Shown here one piece after another: positions 1 to 7,026 of a stretch of 24,877 nt of DNA. The DNA lies in assembly GCA_044227505.1 (NCBI GenBank), contig JBGAWP010000064.1:1-24877 (forward strand), written 5' to 3'. This DNA is from UBA7236 sp044227505 (GTDB lineage: Bacteria; Bacteroidota; Bacteroidia; Chitinophagales; BACL12). Each line of letters starts with the position of its first letter. The first letter of the stretch is position 1. The translations under genes and the position numbers were made by a program. The notes under the pieces are model-generated. The model was not told the origin of the DNA. It saw nothing but the letters and a program-made list of their open reading frames with translations, and did no database searches.

Positions 1-65
1 GCCCTGCAAGTTTTATAGTATCGGATCCTGACGGAAATGTTATTTTATTTGATCAACACAGATGA
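1..65 (+). CDS. C-terminal end of a VOC (glyoxalase/bleomycin-resistance) family protein, partial
   Basis: Reading from base 3, about 20 codons run to a TGA at 63-65 and contain VSDPDGNVILFDQ. This resembles the last strand of vicinal-oxygen-chelate domains, where a DPDGN turn is followed by a metal-ligand Glu or similar residue and the chain then ends. The rest of the gene lies off the left edge, so substrate and metal ligands cannot be judged. Family assignment rests only on this short tail; other beta-rich folds also use DPDGN turns. Confidence 0.5.
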   Translation, partial: PASFIVSDPDGNVILFDQHR

Positions 66-167
66 ACAATCATTTACTAAATTTAATTTACCTTGTTTAA
101 ATACTTGCGCGATTGGATAACAAAAACTGTTGCCCCTAATTACAAACTTTAAGTTAAACAACCGTAA

Positions 168-815
168 ATGTACCCTGAAGCTTTACATTACAATATATTT
201 ATAATTATTTCTATTGCAACAGTTTCATTATTATTTGTAAAAAAGAAATTAAACCAAAATGTTAAACGGATAATATCAAGAATAAACCTGGTTTGCCTTG
301 TTTTTACTTGTGCTTTAGTTTCCTTGTGGACATTTAACCTACACTTGTGGAACCTTTGGATAGAAGTTATTCCATTTTGGTTTTTTCTGATCACTTCTGT
401 AATTTTATATGGATGCGCACTACTGAAAAAGTTAGAAAAGATTTTTTATGGCCTAATTTATTTTACTCATTTAATACTGCTCATAATTCTCCCGGTACCA
501 ATCTTGGGTTTAGGAATATTTTGTTATATTTATTCTCCTTTCATTCCCGATAATATAAATTATCAAGATAAGAACGTGATCGTAACTGATGACTTTACAG
601 GCATACTGGGCCAAAAACCTAGTCCGACAGTTTACATAAAGTGCGGGTTAATTTCACATAAATTCAAGACCAATATTTCTATTTTTTATTCTATAGATAG
701 TGTATCCTTGTCTAAAATAGAAGAAAATAAACTTGAAATAAAAATACATGCAGATCCTAAGGATTTTAGGGATAGCACTAGATCCAAGGAAATTGTAGAA
801 TGTAATTGCAGATAA
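168..815 (+). CDS. Unknown membrane protein with four N-terminal TM segments
   Basis: 215 aa. I do not recognise the family. The first half is strongly hydrophobic, with segments near residues 8-24 (IFIIISIATVSLLFV), 40-58, 68-87 and 95-122 (a long LILLIILPVPILGLGIF stretch). The last ~90 residues are soluble, rich in Asp, Lys and Ile, and contain a GQKPSPTVYIKCG stretch that looks beta-stranded. The layout suggests an inner-membrane anchor with a C-terminal domain on one face. The ATG at 168 follows about 100 bp of AT-rich spacer after the partial VOC gene. A 159-bp spacer separates it from the RtcB gene, so co-transcription is uncertain. No charged active-site signature is visible. Confidence 0.7.
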   Translation: MYPEALHYNIFIIISIATVSLLFVKKKLNQNVKRIISRINLVCLVFTCALVSLWTFNLHLWNLWIEVIPFWFFLITSVILYGCALLKKLEKIFYGLIYFTHLILLIILPVPILGLGIFCYIYSPFIPDNINYQDKNVIVTDDFTGILGQKPSPTVYIKCGLISHKFKTNISIFYSIDSVSLSKIEENKLEIKIHADPKDFRDSTRSKEIVECNCR

Positions 816-974
816 AATTCATTCAATTTTTCTCAAAGTTAATTCAGACATTGCCTTTCCTGATTTCAATTTGCAAATTAATTTCATATTTTTACACTAA
901 ATTAAATTTAAGTTTTCCAAAAAAACAGAACTTAAAAAGATAAAATATTGTAAAATAATCTCAATTAAATTAAA

Positions 975-2342
975 ATGATCACGGGGCAGGATTTATTAGA
1001 CTTAGGATTTAAACCGGGAAAATGGTTCAAAGATGCTATTACTTACGCTAACAAAAATCAGTTGAGTGGCGAAGCATTAATAACCTATCTGGAAAGCCTG
1101 CGCCCTAAGCATGTAGAGCCTTACAGCGAGCCAGTTTCATTTTTTCAAAACATTAAGGCGGAAACAGAAGAAGAAATTTTAAATGTGGAAAGTGTTCTTT
1201 CCACCATGCGTGAATTGATGTTAACACCAACATTGGTTGGAGGTGCAGTTATGCCGGATGCTTGTCCTACTGGTCCCGGACAAATTCCTGTTGGCGGAGT
1301 TGTAATTGCAAAAAACGCAATTCACCCCTCTATGCACAGCGCTGATATTTGTTGTTCAGTTATGATGACAAATTTTGGATTTTCTTCTCCAAAAAAAGTT
1401 TTGGATTTCGCACATTCTATCACGCATTTTGGAGGAGGAGGCAGAACAGAATTTTCAGAAATTCCGAAAGAATTTGAAAATAAACTTCTTGAAAACCGAT
1501 TTTTAAACTCCGAAAGAAGTATCAATTTCGCAAAAACACATTTAGGAACGCAAGGCGATGGTAATCATTTTTTATTTGTAGGAGTTTCTAAAAATACCGG
1601 CGAAACTATGATGGTAACCCATCATGGTAGTCGCGGATTTGGTGCCAATCTATACACCCAGGGAATGAAAATAGCAGAATTTTTCAGAAAAGAAATCTCA
1701 CCAAAAACACCTGAAAAAAATGCATGGATCCCTTACGACACCAAAGAGGGATTGGCTTACTGGGAGGCACTGCAATTAGTGCGGGAGTGGACAAAAATGA
1801 ATCACAGCACTCTGCACAATGCAACGGCAAGAAAAATAAACATGGATCCTTACGACAGATTCTGGAACGAACACAATTTTGTTTTCAAGGAAGATGATCT
1901 GTTTTACCACGCAAAGGGTGCAACACCACTTGACGATAAATTTGTTCCCGACAGCAGTGATGGATTGCGTTTAATTCCTTTAAATATGAGTGAACCGGTT
2001 TTAATTGTTAGAGGAAAAACAACTGCCAATAATTTAGGGTTTGCTCCACATGGAGCAGGACGTAATATCAGTCGCGGAAGACATAAAAAAAATAAAGCAG
2101 ATAAAACTTTTGAACAACTTTTTACGGAAGAAACGCAGGGACTTGATGTTCGTTTCTTTTCCAATAATATCGATATTTCTGAATTGCCAAGTGCATATAA
2201 AAATGCCGGCATGGTCAAACGTCAAATGCAGGAATTCGGTCTCGGTGAAGTGCTTGATGAAATTATGCCCTACGGATGTATTATGGCCGGTGATTGGGAA
2301 ATTGATGCAGCGTGGAAGGTGAAACGGAGGAATAGGAAGTAG
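975..2342 (+). CDS. rtcB: RtcB-family RNA ligase (3'-phosphate/5'-hydroxyl)
   Basis: 455 aa. RtcB enzymes join RNA 2',3'-cyclic-phosphate or 3'-phosphate ends to 5'-OH ends using GTP and Mn2+, in tRNA splicing or RNA repair. Family motifs appear in order: SADICC (metal ligands D124 and C127, the DIGC motif of other members), GDGNH (N197, H198), HHGSRG (H216), HAKGAT (H312) and PHGAGR, with H359 matching the histidine that is guanylylated. All metal and nucleotide positions look intact, so it should be active. The DICC and GTQGDGNHF variants suggest a divergent RtcB2-like branch. No archease, RtcA or RtcR is adjacent. The C-terminus (RRNRK) and the stop codon lie at the entrance of a heptad repeat array. 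ATG 975 follows an AATTAAAATG leader typical of this genome. Confidence 0.93.
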   Translation: MITGQDLLDLGFKPGKWFKDAITYANKNQLSGEALITYLESLRPKHVEPYSEPVSFFQNIKAETEEEILNVESVLSTMRELMLTPTLVGGAVMPDACPTGPGQIPVGGVVIAKNAIHPSMHSADICCSVMMTNFGFSSPKKVLDFAHSITHFGGGGRTEFSEIPKEFENKLLENRFLNSERSINFAKTHLGTQGDGNHFLFVGVSKNTGETMMVTHHGSRGFGANLYTQGMKIAEFFRKEISPKTPEKNAWIPYDTKEGLAYWEALQLVREWTKMNHSTLHNATARKINMDPYDRFWNEHNFVFKEDDLFYHAKGATPLDDKFVPDSSDGLRLIPLNMSEPVLIVRGKTTANNLGFAPHGAGRNISRGRHKKNKADKTFEQLFTEETQGLDVRFFSNNIDISELPSAYKNAGMVKRQMQEFGLGEVLDEIMPYGCIMAGDWEIDAAWKVKRRNRK

Positions 2343-2473
2343 GACATATGACATAGGACATAGGACATAGGACATAGGACATAGGACATAGGACATAGGA
2401 CATAGGACATAGGACATATGACATATGACATAGGACATAGGAAGTAGGAAATAAGAAATAGGATATAGGGTAT
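2334..2473 (+). repeat. Heptanucleotide tandem array (AGGACAT)n, 20 units
   Basis: Twenty consecutive 7-bp units read in one phase. Most are AGGACAT; ATGACAT variants appear at 2348, 2418 and 2425. The edges are different: AGGAAGT at 2334, then AGGAAGT, AGGAAAT, AAGAAAT, AGGATAT and AGGGTAT at 2439-2473. The array starts inside the last codons of the RtcB gene, provides its TAG stop (2340-2342), and its last unit contains the ATG (2472) of the next gene, so the whole intergenic spacer is repeat. On the + strand TAG occurs in every reading frame within 21 bp; on the - strand all frames are open, giving spurious MSYVLCP peptides. Confidence 0.95.
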
Positions 2474-3449
2474 GTTATCTTTTAGGTTTTTATCTGATTT
2501 TATTTTTAATGGGTTTATATTATCCACTATTCTGTTTTCAATATCATATTTGTTTGTTACAAAATACAGACAAACAATTATTGATCTGCAGGTTTTATCT
2601 ACAAAATTCTTGTTGATAGGAGCAAGTATTTGTTTAATATTAGAAATTAAACAATTATCATTATACTTCCCGGATGGAGCGCACCTTTATGAGCAATACG
2701 CCTTTCGCACCAGGCTTTTTGGACCATACTGGTTTGCCTACATTGGCCCCCTTTTATTCAAAGGTTTATTACCGCAAATTTTTTGGATAAAAAAGTTACG
2801 CATTAAATTATGGCTCTCTATTGCACTCATACCTTTTTTACTTGTTGAATACTATTGGGCAATTTTTACTTCGAACCATCGGGATTATATACCCTCATCA
2901 TACATTTTATATATAGATTATACAGGGTTACTCACATCCCTAATAATTTATGGTTTAGCATTAACGATCGGTTTTACGCTCAAAAAAAGTAATGAAATTG
3001 CCAATACAAAAAAAGCTTTTTTAATCTTTTTGATTTTACTGATGATAGGGTTACCGGTTTCTTTTTTTGTAAATACCACGACGAGCAATTTTTCGATTAT
3101 CCCAGGATGGCACATAACAATTCACCCTATATATTCATTGGAATTTATTAAGGCCATATTTTTGTTATTTGTGGTTATCTTATATTACAGATTATCCAAA
3201 ACAAAAACAGAAATTAATATTAAAATATTTTATACGCATTTAATTTTAACGATAATAACGATATTGCCTTTAAATTATTTATTATTTGAAATATTTCAGG
3301 TAGGATGGATGTTAAGAATTACACCAGAAAATATAAACCTCGTTTATTACATTATTGTAGCTTTAAACGTTATTTTTTTCTTAACTCAGATTGCCTTATT
3401 AGTATACCTTTATAAAATTAAGACCCGGTCGGAGAAGACCCATTTTTGA
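2472..3449 (+). CDS. Unknown polytopic membrane protein
   Basis: 325 aa with roughly eight or nine hydrophobic segments (near residues 11-30, 47-60, 83-103, 112-132, 145-166, 175-198, 218-238, 247-270, 289-315). I do not recognise the family. Conserved-looking loop features are GPYWFAYIGPLLFKG and a paired WAIFTSNHRDYIPSS, with scattered His residues, which is vaguely like small quinone- or heme-interacting membrane subunits, but that is only an impression. The ATG at 2472 lies in the last unit of the heptad array, so the 5' leader is pure repeat. The stop TGA (3447-3449) overlaps the first half-REP copy (TGAGACCTTCGCT), so the end of the gene is also repeat-derived and the last few residues (SEKTHF) may not be original. 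Confidence 0.7.
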   Translation: MLSFRFLSDFIFNGFILSTILFSISYLFVTKYRQTIIDLQVLSTKFLLIGASICLILEIKQLSLYFPDGAHLYEQYAFRTRLFGPYWFAYIGPLLFKGLLPQIFWIKKLRIKLWLSIALIPFLLVEYYWAIFTSNHRDYIPSSYILYIDYTGLLTSLIIYGLALTIGFTLKKSNEIANTKKAFLIFLILLMIGLPVSFFVNTTTSNFSIIPGWHITIHPIYSLEFIKAIFLLFVVILYYRLSKTKTEINIKIFYTHLILTIITILPLNYLLFEIFQVGWMLRITPENINLVYYIIVALNVIFFLTQIALLVYLYKIKTRSEKTHF

Positions 3450-3507
3450 GACCTTCGCTGGTATTGTTAACATTAGTGAGACCTTCGTGGGTGGTGTTAA
3501 CATTAGT
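3448..3507 (+). repeat. Two tandem 30-bp truncated REP units
   Basis: Two 30-bp units (3448-3477 and 3478-3507) each begin GAGACCTTCG, the left arm of the REP hairpin, then switch to a GTTAACATTAGT tail that leads into the next copy. The right arm of the hairpin is missing in both. They abut the first full REP at 3505. They look like slippage or partial-copy products of the array. Confidence 0.8.
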
Positions 3508-3683
3508 GAGACCTTCGCTAAGAGCGAAAGCCTCACTGCGTTCCGCAAAGAAATTTCGGGGAGGGGTTTTTGCCATTAGTGAGACCTTCGCTAAGAGCGA
3601 AAGCCTCACTGCATTCCGCAAAGAAATTTCGGGGAGGGGTTTTTGCCATTAGTGAGACCTTCGCTAAGAGCGAAAGCCTCACT
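3505..3683 (+). repeat. REP hairpin array, 73-bp period, three REPs in the same orientation
   Basis: Three identical 33-bp REPs lie at 3505-3537, 3578-3610 and 3651-3683, exactly 73 bp apart. Each reads AGTGAG-ACC-TTCGCT-AAG-AGCGAA-AGC-CTCACT, so a 6-bp outer stem, a symmetric 3x3 internal loop (ACC opposite AGC), a 6-bp inner stem and an AAG triloop are predicted. The 40-bp linkers are nearly identical to each other, with a G-rich core GGGGAGGGG. The array lies between two converging genes (the 325-aa membrane protein and the RAYT), where it may also act as a bidirectional terminator. Confidence 0.93.
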
Positions 3684-3710
3684 GGAAGCTCTATAAACAT
3701 GAACGTTCAG

Positions 3711-4307
3711 CTAAAAATCTAACAAATAATTATTGTCGTTTTGTGCTTTTTTTGTCATGGCAATGAATTCTTGCCCTCGGGTAAAGCTTAAGATCTTCTC
3801 AGCCATTTCCAAATTGCAAATTGAATTTTCTCTCAACTTTGCATAATCTAAATAGGACGAAAATTTCCAATCAACCGGATTAATTATTAATTTATCTTTA
3901 ACAGGATTTAAATGAATATAATTGAAGCAACGCAATGGATATTCATTTGCATCAATTATATGATTATATAATTCTCTTTTGTGGTTCAGAGTTTTAGTTT
4001 TCGTATTATCCTGAAATAAGGAACCATGTGTATGTTTTTGTTTATTTATAGCCCGAGTATAACTGGATAATAGTTTACCTACAGCATTTTTTATTTTGTT
4101 TGGATTATCAGTTTTTTTAACATGAACCATAAAATGAAAATGCGTGGGCATTAGGCAATAGGCTAAAATATCAAAAAAGTGTATCCATTCCTTGGTTACC
4201 TTTTTTAAAAAGTATTCGTAATTATCATCATTATAAAATATAAGTTGCCCTCTATTACTTCTGTTAAATAGGTGGCATAACTCGTTTTCTTCAAAATTCA
4301 TGCGCAA
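3711..4307 (-). CDS. REP-associated tyrosine transposase (RAYT, HUH/Y1 family)
   Basis: 198 aa, the only complete gene on the - strand. RAYTs are single-domain relatives of IS200/IS605 TnpA that cut and move REP/BIME hairpins as single-stranded DNA. The HUH motif is LMPTHFHFMVHV (H56, H58). The likely nucleophile is Y83 in SSYTRAINKQ, followed by the usual GSLFQ. The opening HLFNRSNRGQLIFYNDDNY matches the NRG..IF.. start of the family, and YIHLNPVKDKL is the typical later motif. Length fits RAYTs (about 150-230 aa). REP hairpins flank it on both sides at 27 and 105 bp, the standard arrangement of a REPtron. The catalytic set looks intact, so it may be active. MRM offers two possible starts two codons apart. 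Confidence 0.92.
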   Translation of the reverse strand: MRMNFEENELCHLFNRSNRGQLIFYNDDNYEYFLKKVTKEWIHFFDILAYCLMPTHFHFMVHVKKTDNPNKIKNAVGKLLSSYTRAINKQKHTHGSLFQDNTKTKTLNHKRELYNHIIDANEYPLRCFNYIHLNPVKDKLIINPVDWKFSSYLDYAKLRENSICNLEMAEKILSFTRGQEFIAMTKKAQNDNNYLLDF

Positions 4308-4412
4308 ATATATTTAACTACACCGAGGTAATTTTTTACACGGTTAGAGTGAAGTTTTTCGGTAGTTTTAGAGGGATTCTCCTACGAAGAAATTCGGGGG
4401 GCATTTGCCATT

Positions 4413-4733
4413 AGTGAGACCTTCGCTAAGAGCGAAAGCCTCACTGTGTTCCAGTAAAGAAATTGACAACCGTTCGAAGGTTTTATAACGTACATTTTAA
4501 AAGTGAGAACCAATGTTCATGCGAAGAAATTGAGGCTTTCGCTCTTAGCGAAGGTCTCAATTACGTTTTTTTATATTTACCATTAGTGAGACCTTCACTA
4601 AGAGCGAAAGCCTCACTGCGTTCCTACAATGAAATTGATAATCGTTCGAAGGTTTTATAACGTACATTTTAAAAGTGAGAACCAATGCTCCTGCTAAGAA
4701 ATTGAGGCTTTCGCTCTTAGCGAAGGTCTCAAT
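4413..4733 (+). repeat. Two tandem BIME-like units (REP - linker - inverted REP), period 172 bp
   Basis: Unit A holds a REP at 4413-4445 and an inverted REP at 4529-4561. Unit B holds a REP at 4585-4617 and an inverted REP at 4701-4733. Corresponding parts are 172 bp apart and the ~83-bp linkers share long identical stretches (for example CGTTCGAAGGTTTTATAACG). Forward REPs have outer stem AGTGAG/CTCACT; inverted REPs, read on the - strand, have ATTGAG/CTCAAT, a paired G-C to T-A change, with the same ACC/AGC internal loop. The REP at 4585 has TTCACT in place of TTCGCT, giving one inner-stem mismatch. This lies upstream of the RAYT start. Confidence 0.92.
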
Positions 4734-4749
4734 GACGTTTTTTGTAAAA

Positions 4750-4787
4750 AGGTCTCAATAACGCTTTTTTTAAATGTCTCAATAACG
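4750..4787 (+). repeat. Two truncated inverted REP ends
   Basis: GTCTCAATAACG occurs at 4752-4763 and 4776-4787, matching the outer end of the inverted REPs (GTCTCAATGACG at 4727, GTCTCAATTACG at 4555) but without the opposite arm. Spacing is about 24-25 bp. They mirror the truncated units on the other side of the RAYT. The rest of 4788-4863 is AT-rich spacer in which I see nothing else. Confidence 0.65.
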
Positions 4788-4863
4788 TATATTCTTGATA
4801 ACTAAAGAAAATATTATTTGATATATCTTTATCAAATAATTACATTGATAAAAATTAATAAAT

Positions 4864-5321
4864 ATGAACCTCCTACCCAAAGAATCCCTCACCTTCACGA
4901 CCAAACTAAAAGAGGATGAAGTAATATCCCGCCTCTCCCTTGCTGTTGAACCTGAAAAATTTATACGGTCCGGTTTGTTTGGGTCCCTAAATACAAAACC
5001 CTATGAAGGCAAAATAACAGGTAATACATTCAGCATAAAAAGAATTATAACTTATCGCAATTCGTTTCTACCGAGAATTATCGGACAAGTTGAACGTGAC
5101 ATTCAGGGCACTTCTATTTATGGTGCAGCGGAGCTCTGATCGGTCTATATTTTATCGCGAAAAATGTTTATGTTAACAAAGGATTTGATCCCTGGTTCTT
5201 TATGCCGATCGGGATGTTATTATTCGTATATATTCTTACAATTGCAGCTTTTAAATATGAAAGCGGAAAAGCAAAAAATGATTTGAAAAATTTGTTTGAA
5301 GCAGAAATGATAGAAGTTTAA
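4864..5321 (+). pseudogene. Frameshifted remnant of a small conserved membrane-associated protein
   Basis: The first frame (4864-5139) gives 91 residues with PYEGKITGNTFSIKR, ITYRNSFLPRIIGQ and a GTSI strand, then stops at TGA. The other frame resumes at about 5117 with LWCSGALIGLYFIAK, DPWFFMPIGMLLFVYILTIAAF and a charged tail ending at TAA 5321. Together they look like one family seen in Bacteroidota: a beta-rich N-terminus with RNSFLPxIxG, then two C-terminal TM helices. In my recollection of such proteins a strand of roughly 15 residues (MRLHPFV-like) sits between the halves; it is absent here, so a deletion with frame change near 5110-5125 is likely. A sequencing error alone would not explain the missing strand. 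It lies directly beside the REP block, but a causal link is only a guess. Confidence 0.65.
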
Positions 5322-5370
5322 AGACTTAACTTAATTATAAAATACAAAACATTCTCTCTTTTAATTATTT

Positions 5371-5400
5371 TTGACAAAAATGCTGCAATTATAATATAAT
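5371..5400 (+). promoter_or_regulatory. Candidate promoter with sigma70-like -35/-10 boxes
   Basis: TTGACA at 5371-5376 and TATAAT at 5395-5400, 18 bp apart, lie 24 bp before the ATG of the MFS gene. Both boxes match the classical consensus exactly. A Bacteroidota-type -7 box (TATTTTTG, fitting TAnnTTTG) overlaps at 5366-5373, but I find no TTTG at the proper -33 distance. In such AT-rich DNA a chance match is possible and this phylum's main sigma factor has different preferences. Confidence 0.3.
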
Positions 5401-5424
5401 GTTACAGTAACATACTACTCAAAA

Positions 5425-6745
5425 ATGCGCCACACCCTCCCCTCACTCACAGAAAATACTTTTTTGCGGTATTTCAATTTTATCGCCCTTTATATTGCGC
5501 AAGGAATTCCTGAAGGGATGACTTTTTTCGGAATTCCTGCATGGATGGCCGTGAACGGAAAGAGTCCGGGGGAAATTGGAAGTTTCGTTGCGGCAGTTGG
5601 ATTGCCCTGGAGTTTTAAACTTGTGGTTGCTCCTCTAATGGACAGATTTACCTATCTTCCAATGGGAAGAAGAAGGCCTTGGGTGATATTAGGGCAATTG
5701 GGATTAATAATCAGTTTTATTGCAATGGCTTTTGTGCCCGATCCGCTCAATAATTTATGGTTATTGACTTTAGCCGGATTTTCAGTCGGGTGTTTCGGCG
5801 CATTTCAGGATGTAGCAACCGATGGAATGGCAATAGATATAATTCCAATAAACCAACAAGCGAGAGCTAATGGTTTTATGTGGGGTTCTAAAATTATCGG
5901 AACATCCGCTTCTCTTGCATTGGGAAGCTGGCTTATCAATGAATATAATTTTACAATTGCAATTCTTTCGCTTTCTATTTTAGTTGCTGCTATAATGCTT
6001 GTTCCTTTAATGTTAAAAGAAAGACCGGGTGAGAAATTTTTTCCCTGGACTAAAGGAACAGCATCCCCCGAAACAAAAAAAATGCAATTAACAGATTGGT
6101 CAGTTATTCTCAGATCCTTATACAGCGTATTTACTTTGCGCAACAGTTTATTACTTGCAGTGATTTTGTTTGCCACACAAATTTCATTTAATTTCCTCGC
6201 CACCTTATTACCCATTTTTACAGTACAGGCGCTTGGCTGGACTGATCAGCAGTATTCGCAATACTTTGCAACAGCGAGTTTTATTGGAGGAATTGGAGGC
6301 ATGTTAATTGGCGGTATTTTAATCGACAAGTTTGGGAAAATACGCATGATGAATATTTATTTTTTTGTGATAATATGTTTATCCGCAATATTTGTATTCG
6401 GNNNNNNNNNNAGGGTTTATGTTCGTTTTTCAGATTTTATATGTATTCGCATGTATTGGATTATTTGCAATAGCAATGTTATGTTGTTGGAAAAAAGTAT
6501 CGGCAACACAATTTACTATTTATATGACCATTGGTAATCTGGGTAGAATTACAGGGGCTAAATTAATTGGTCCTGCAAAAGATCAGTTTAATTGGGAATT
6601 TACCTTTTCATTATTTGGTGCTTTGATAATCGTGGTGTGGATCATATTACAATTTCTTCGCATCAATGATCATTTAGATCAGGTGGATGCACTTGAAAAA
6701 AATTTTCCGGAAAATGCATCTAAACCAGCCCAGATCGGCACTTAA
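5425..6745 (+). CDS. AmpG-like MFS permease, interrupted by an assembly gap
   Basis: The first part (5425-6401, about 325 codons) and the last part (6413-6745, 110 codons, different frame) are one gene split by the N run. AmpG-type permeases import muropeptides or sugars by proton symport through 12 TM helices. Signatures: ALYIAQGIPEGM at TM1, the APLMDRF...GRRRPW loop between TM2 and TM3 (MFS motif A region), and QDVATDGMAIDII in TM4-5, as in AmpG/PAT-family members. The gap falls between TM9 (IYFFVIICLSAIFVF) and TM10 (FMFVFQILYVFACIG), so perhaps only 10-20 residues are missing. TM11 and TM12 and a short acidic tail follow. The frame change is an effect of the arbitrary 10-base gap. Substrate is not deducible from sequence. 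Confidence 0.85.
6402..6411. other. Assembly gap (10 Ns)
   Basis: Ten consecutive Ns interrupt the MFS gene. The two sides are in different frames, so the true missing length is not 10 bases plus a multiple of three. It marks a scaffold join or an unresolved stretch. Confidence 0.99.
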
Positions 6746-6763
6746 TTGAGGCATAAACTTGAT

Positions 6764-6780
6764 AATTTTATTATAAAATT
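6764..6780. terminator. Weak AT-only hairpin after the MFS gene
   Basis: AATTTTAT-T-ATAAAATT is a perfect 17-nt inverted repeat 18 bp after the MFS stop codon. Its stem has no G-C pair, so as a terminator it would be weak. It is flanked by AT-rich DNA up to 7026 in which I see no other feature. Confidence 0.2.
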
Positions 6781-7026
6781 GGCATGCAAAAATTACATAT
6801 TTTTTGAAATTTTATGAAAAAAATGCAAAAATCAGTGAATTTCAACTAACGTTCTGCAAAATTTTCAAATTCCCATGACTTTTCACCAAATGAAACACTG
6901 GATTCCAATATCATTTAATCGGGAAATACAATGATCAATATCAATAAAATAATAGGCGGAAACGCTTTGTATGTACAGGATTAAAGTTCTAAATTTATTG
7001 GATAATCTCACTATAAAATCTTTAAT

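Noticed and set aside
2034..2527. Two - strand open frames with MSYVLCP repeats
   Set aside because: The heptad array is open in all - strand frames; the frames then run antisense to rtcB.
3418..3652. Small open frames on both strands
   Set aside because: They consist of REP and linker sequence; no family resemblance.
3505..3683. CRISPR-like array of 33-bp repeats at 73-bp spacing
   Set aside because: The 40-bp intervals are nearly identical to each other, so they are not spacers; REPs also occur in inverted orientation nearby and a RAYT, not cas genes, is adjacent.
4463..4660. 65-codon + strand open frame
   Set aside because: It lies in the BIME units and reads the REPs (EAFALSEGL).
6392..6745. 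A separate gene starting just before the gap
   Set aside because: Its start crosses the Ns; TM10-TM12 complete the upstream permease, so it is one gene split by the gap.
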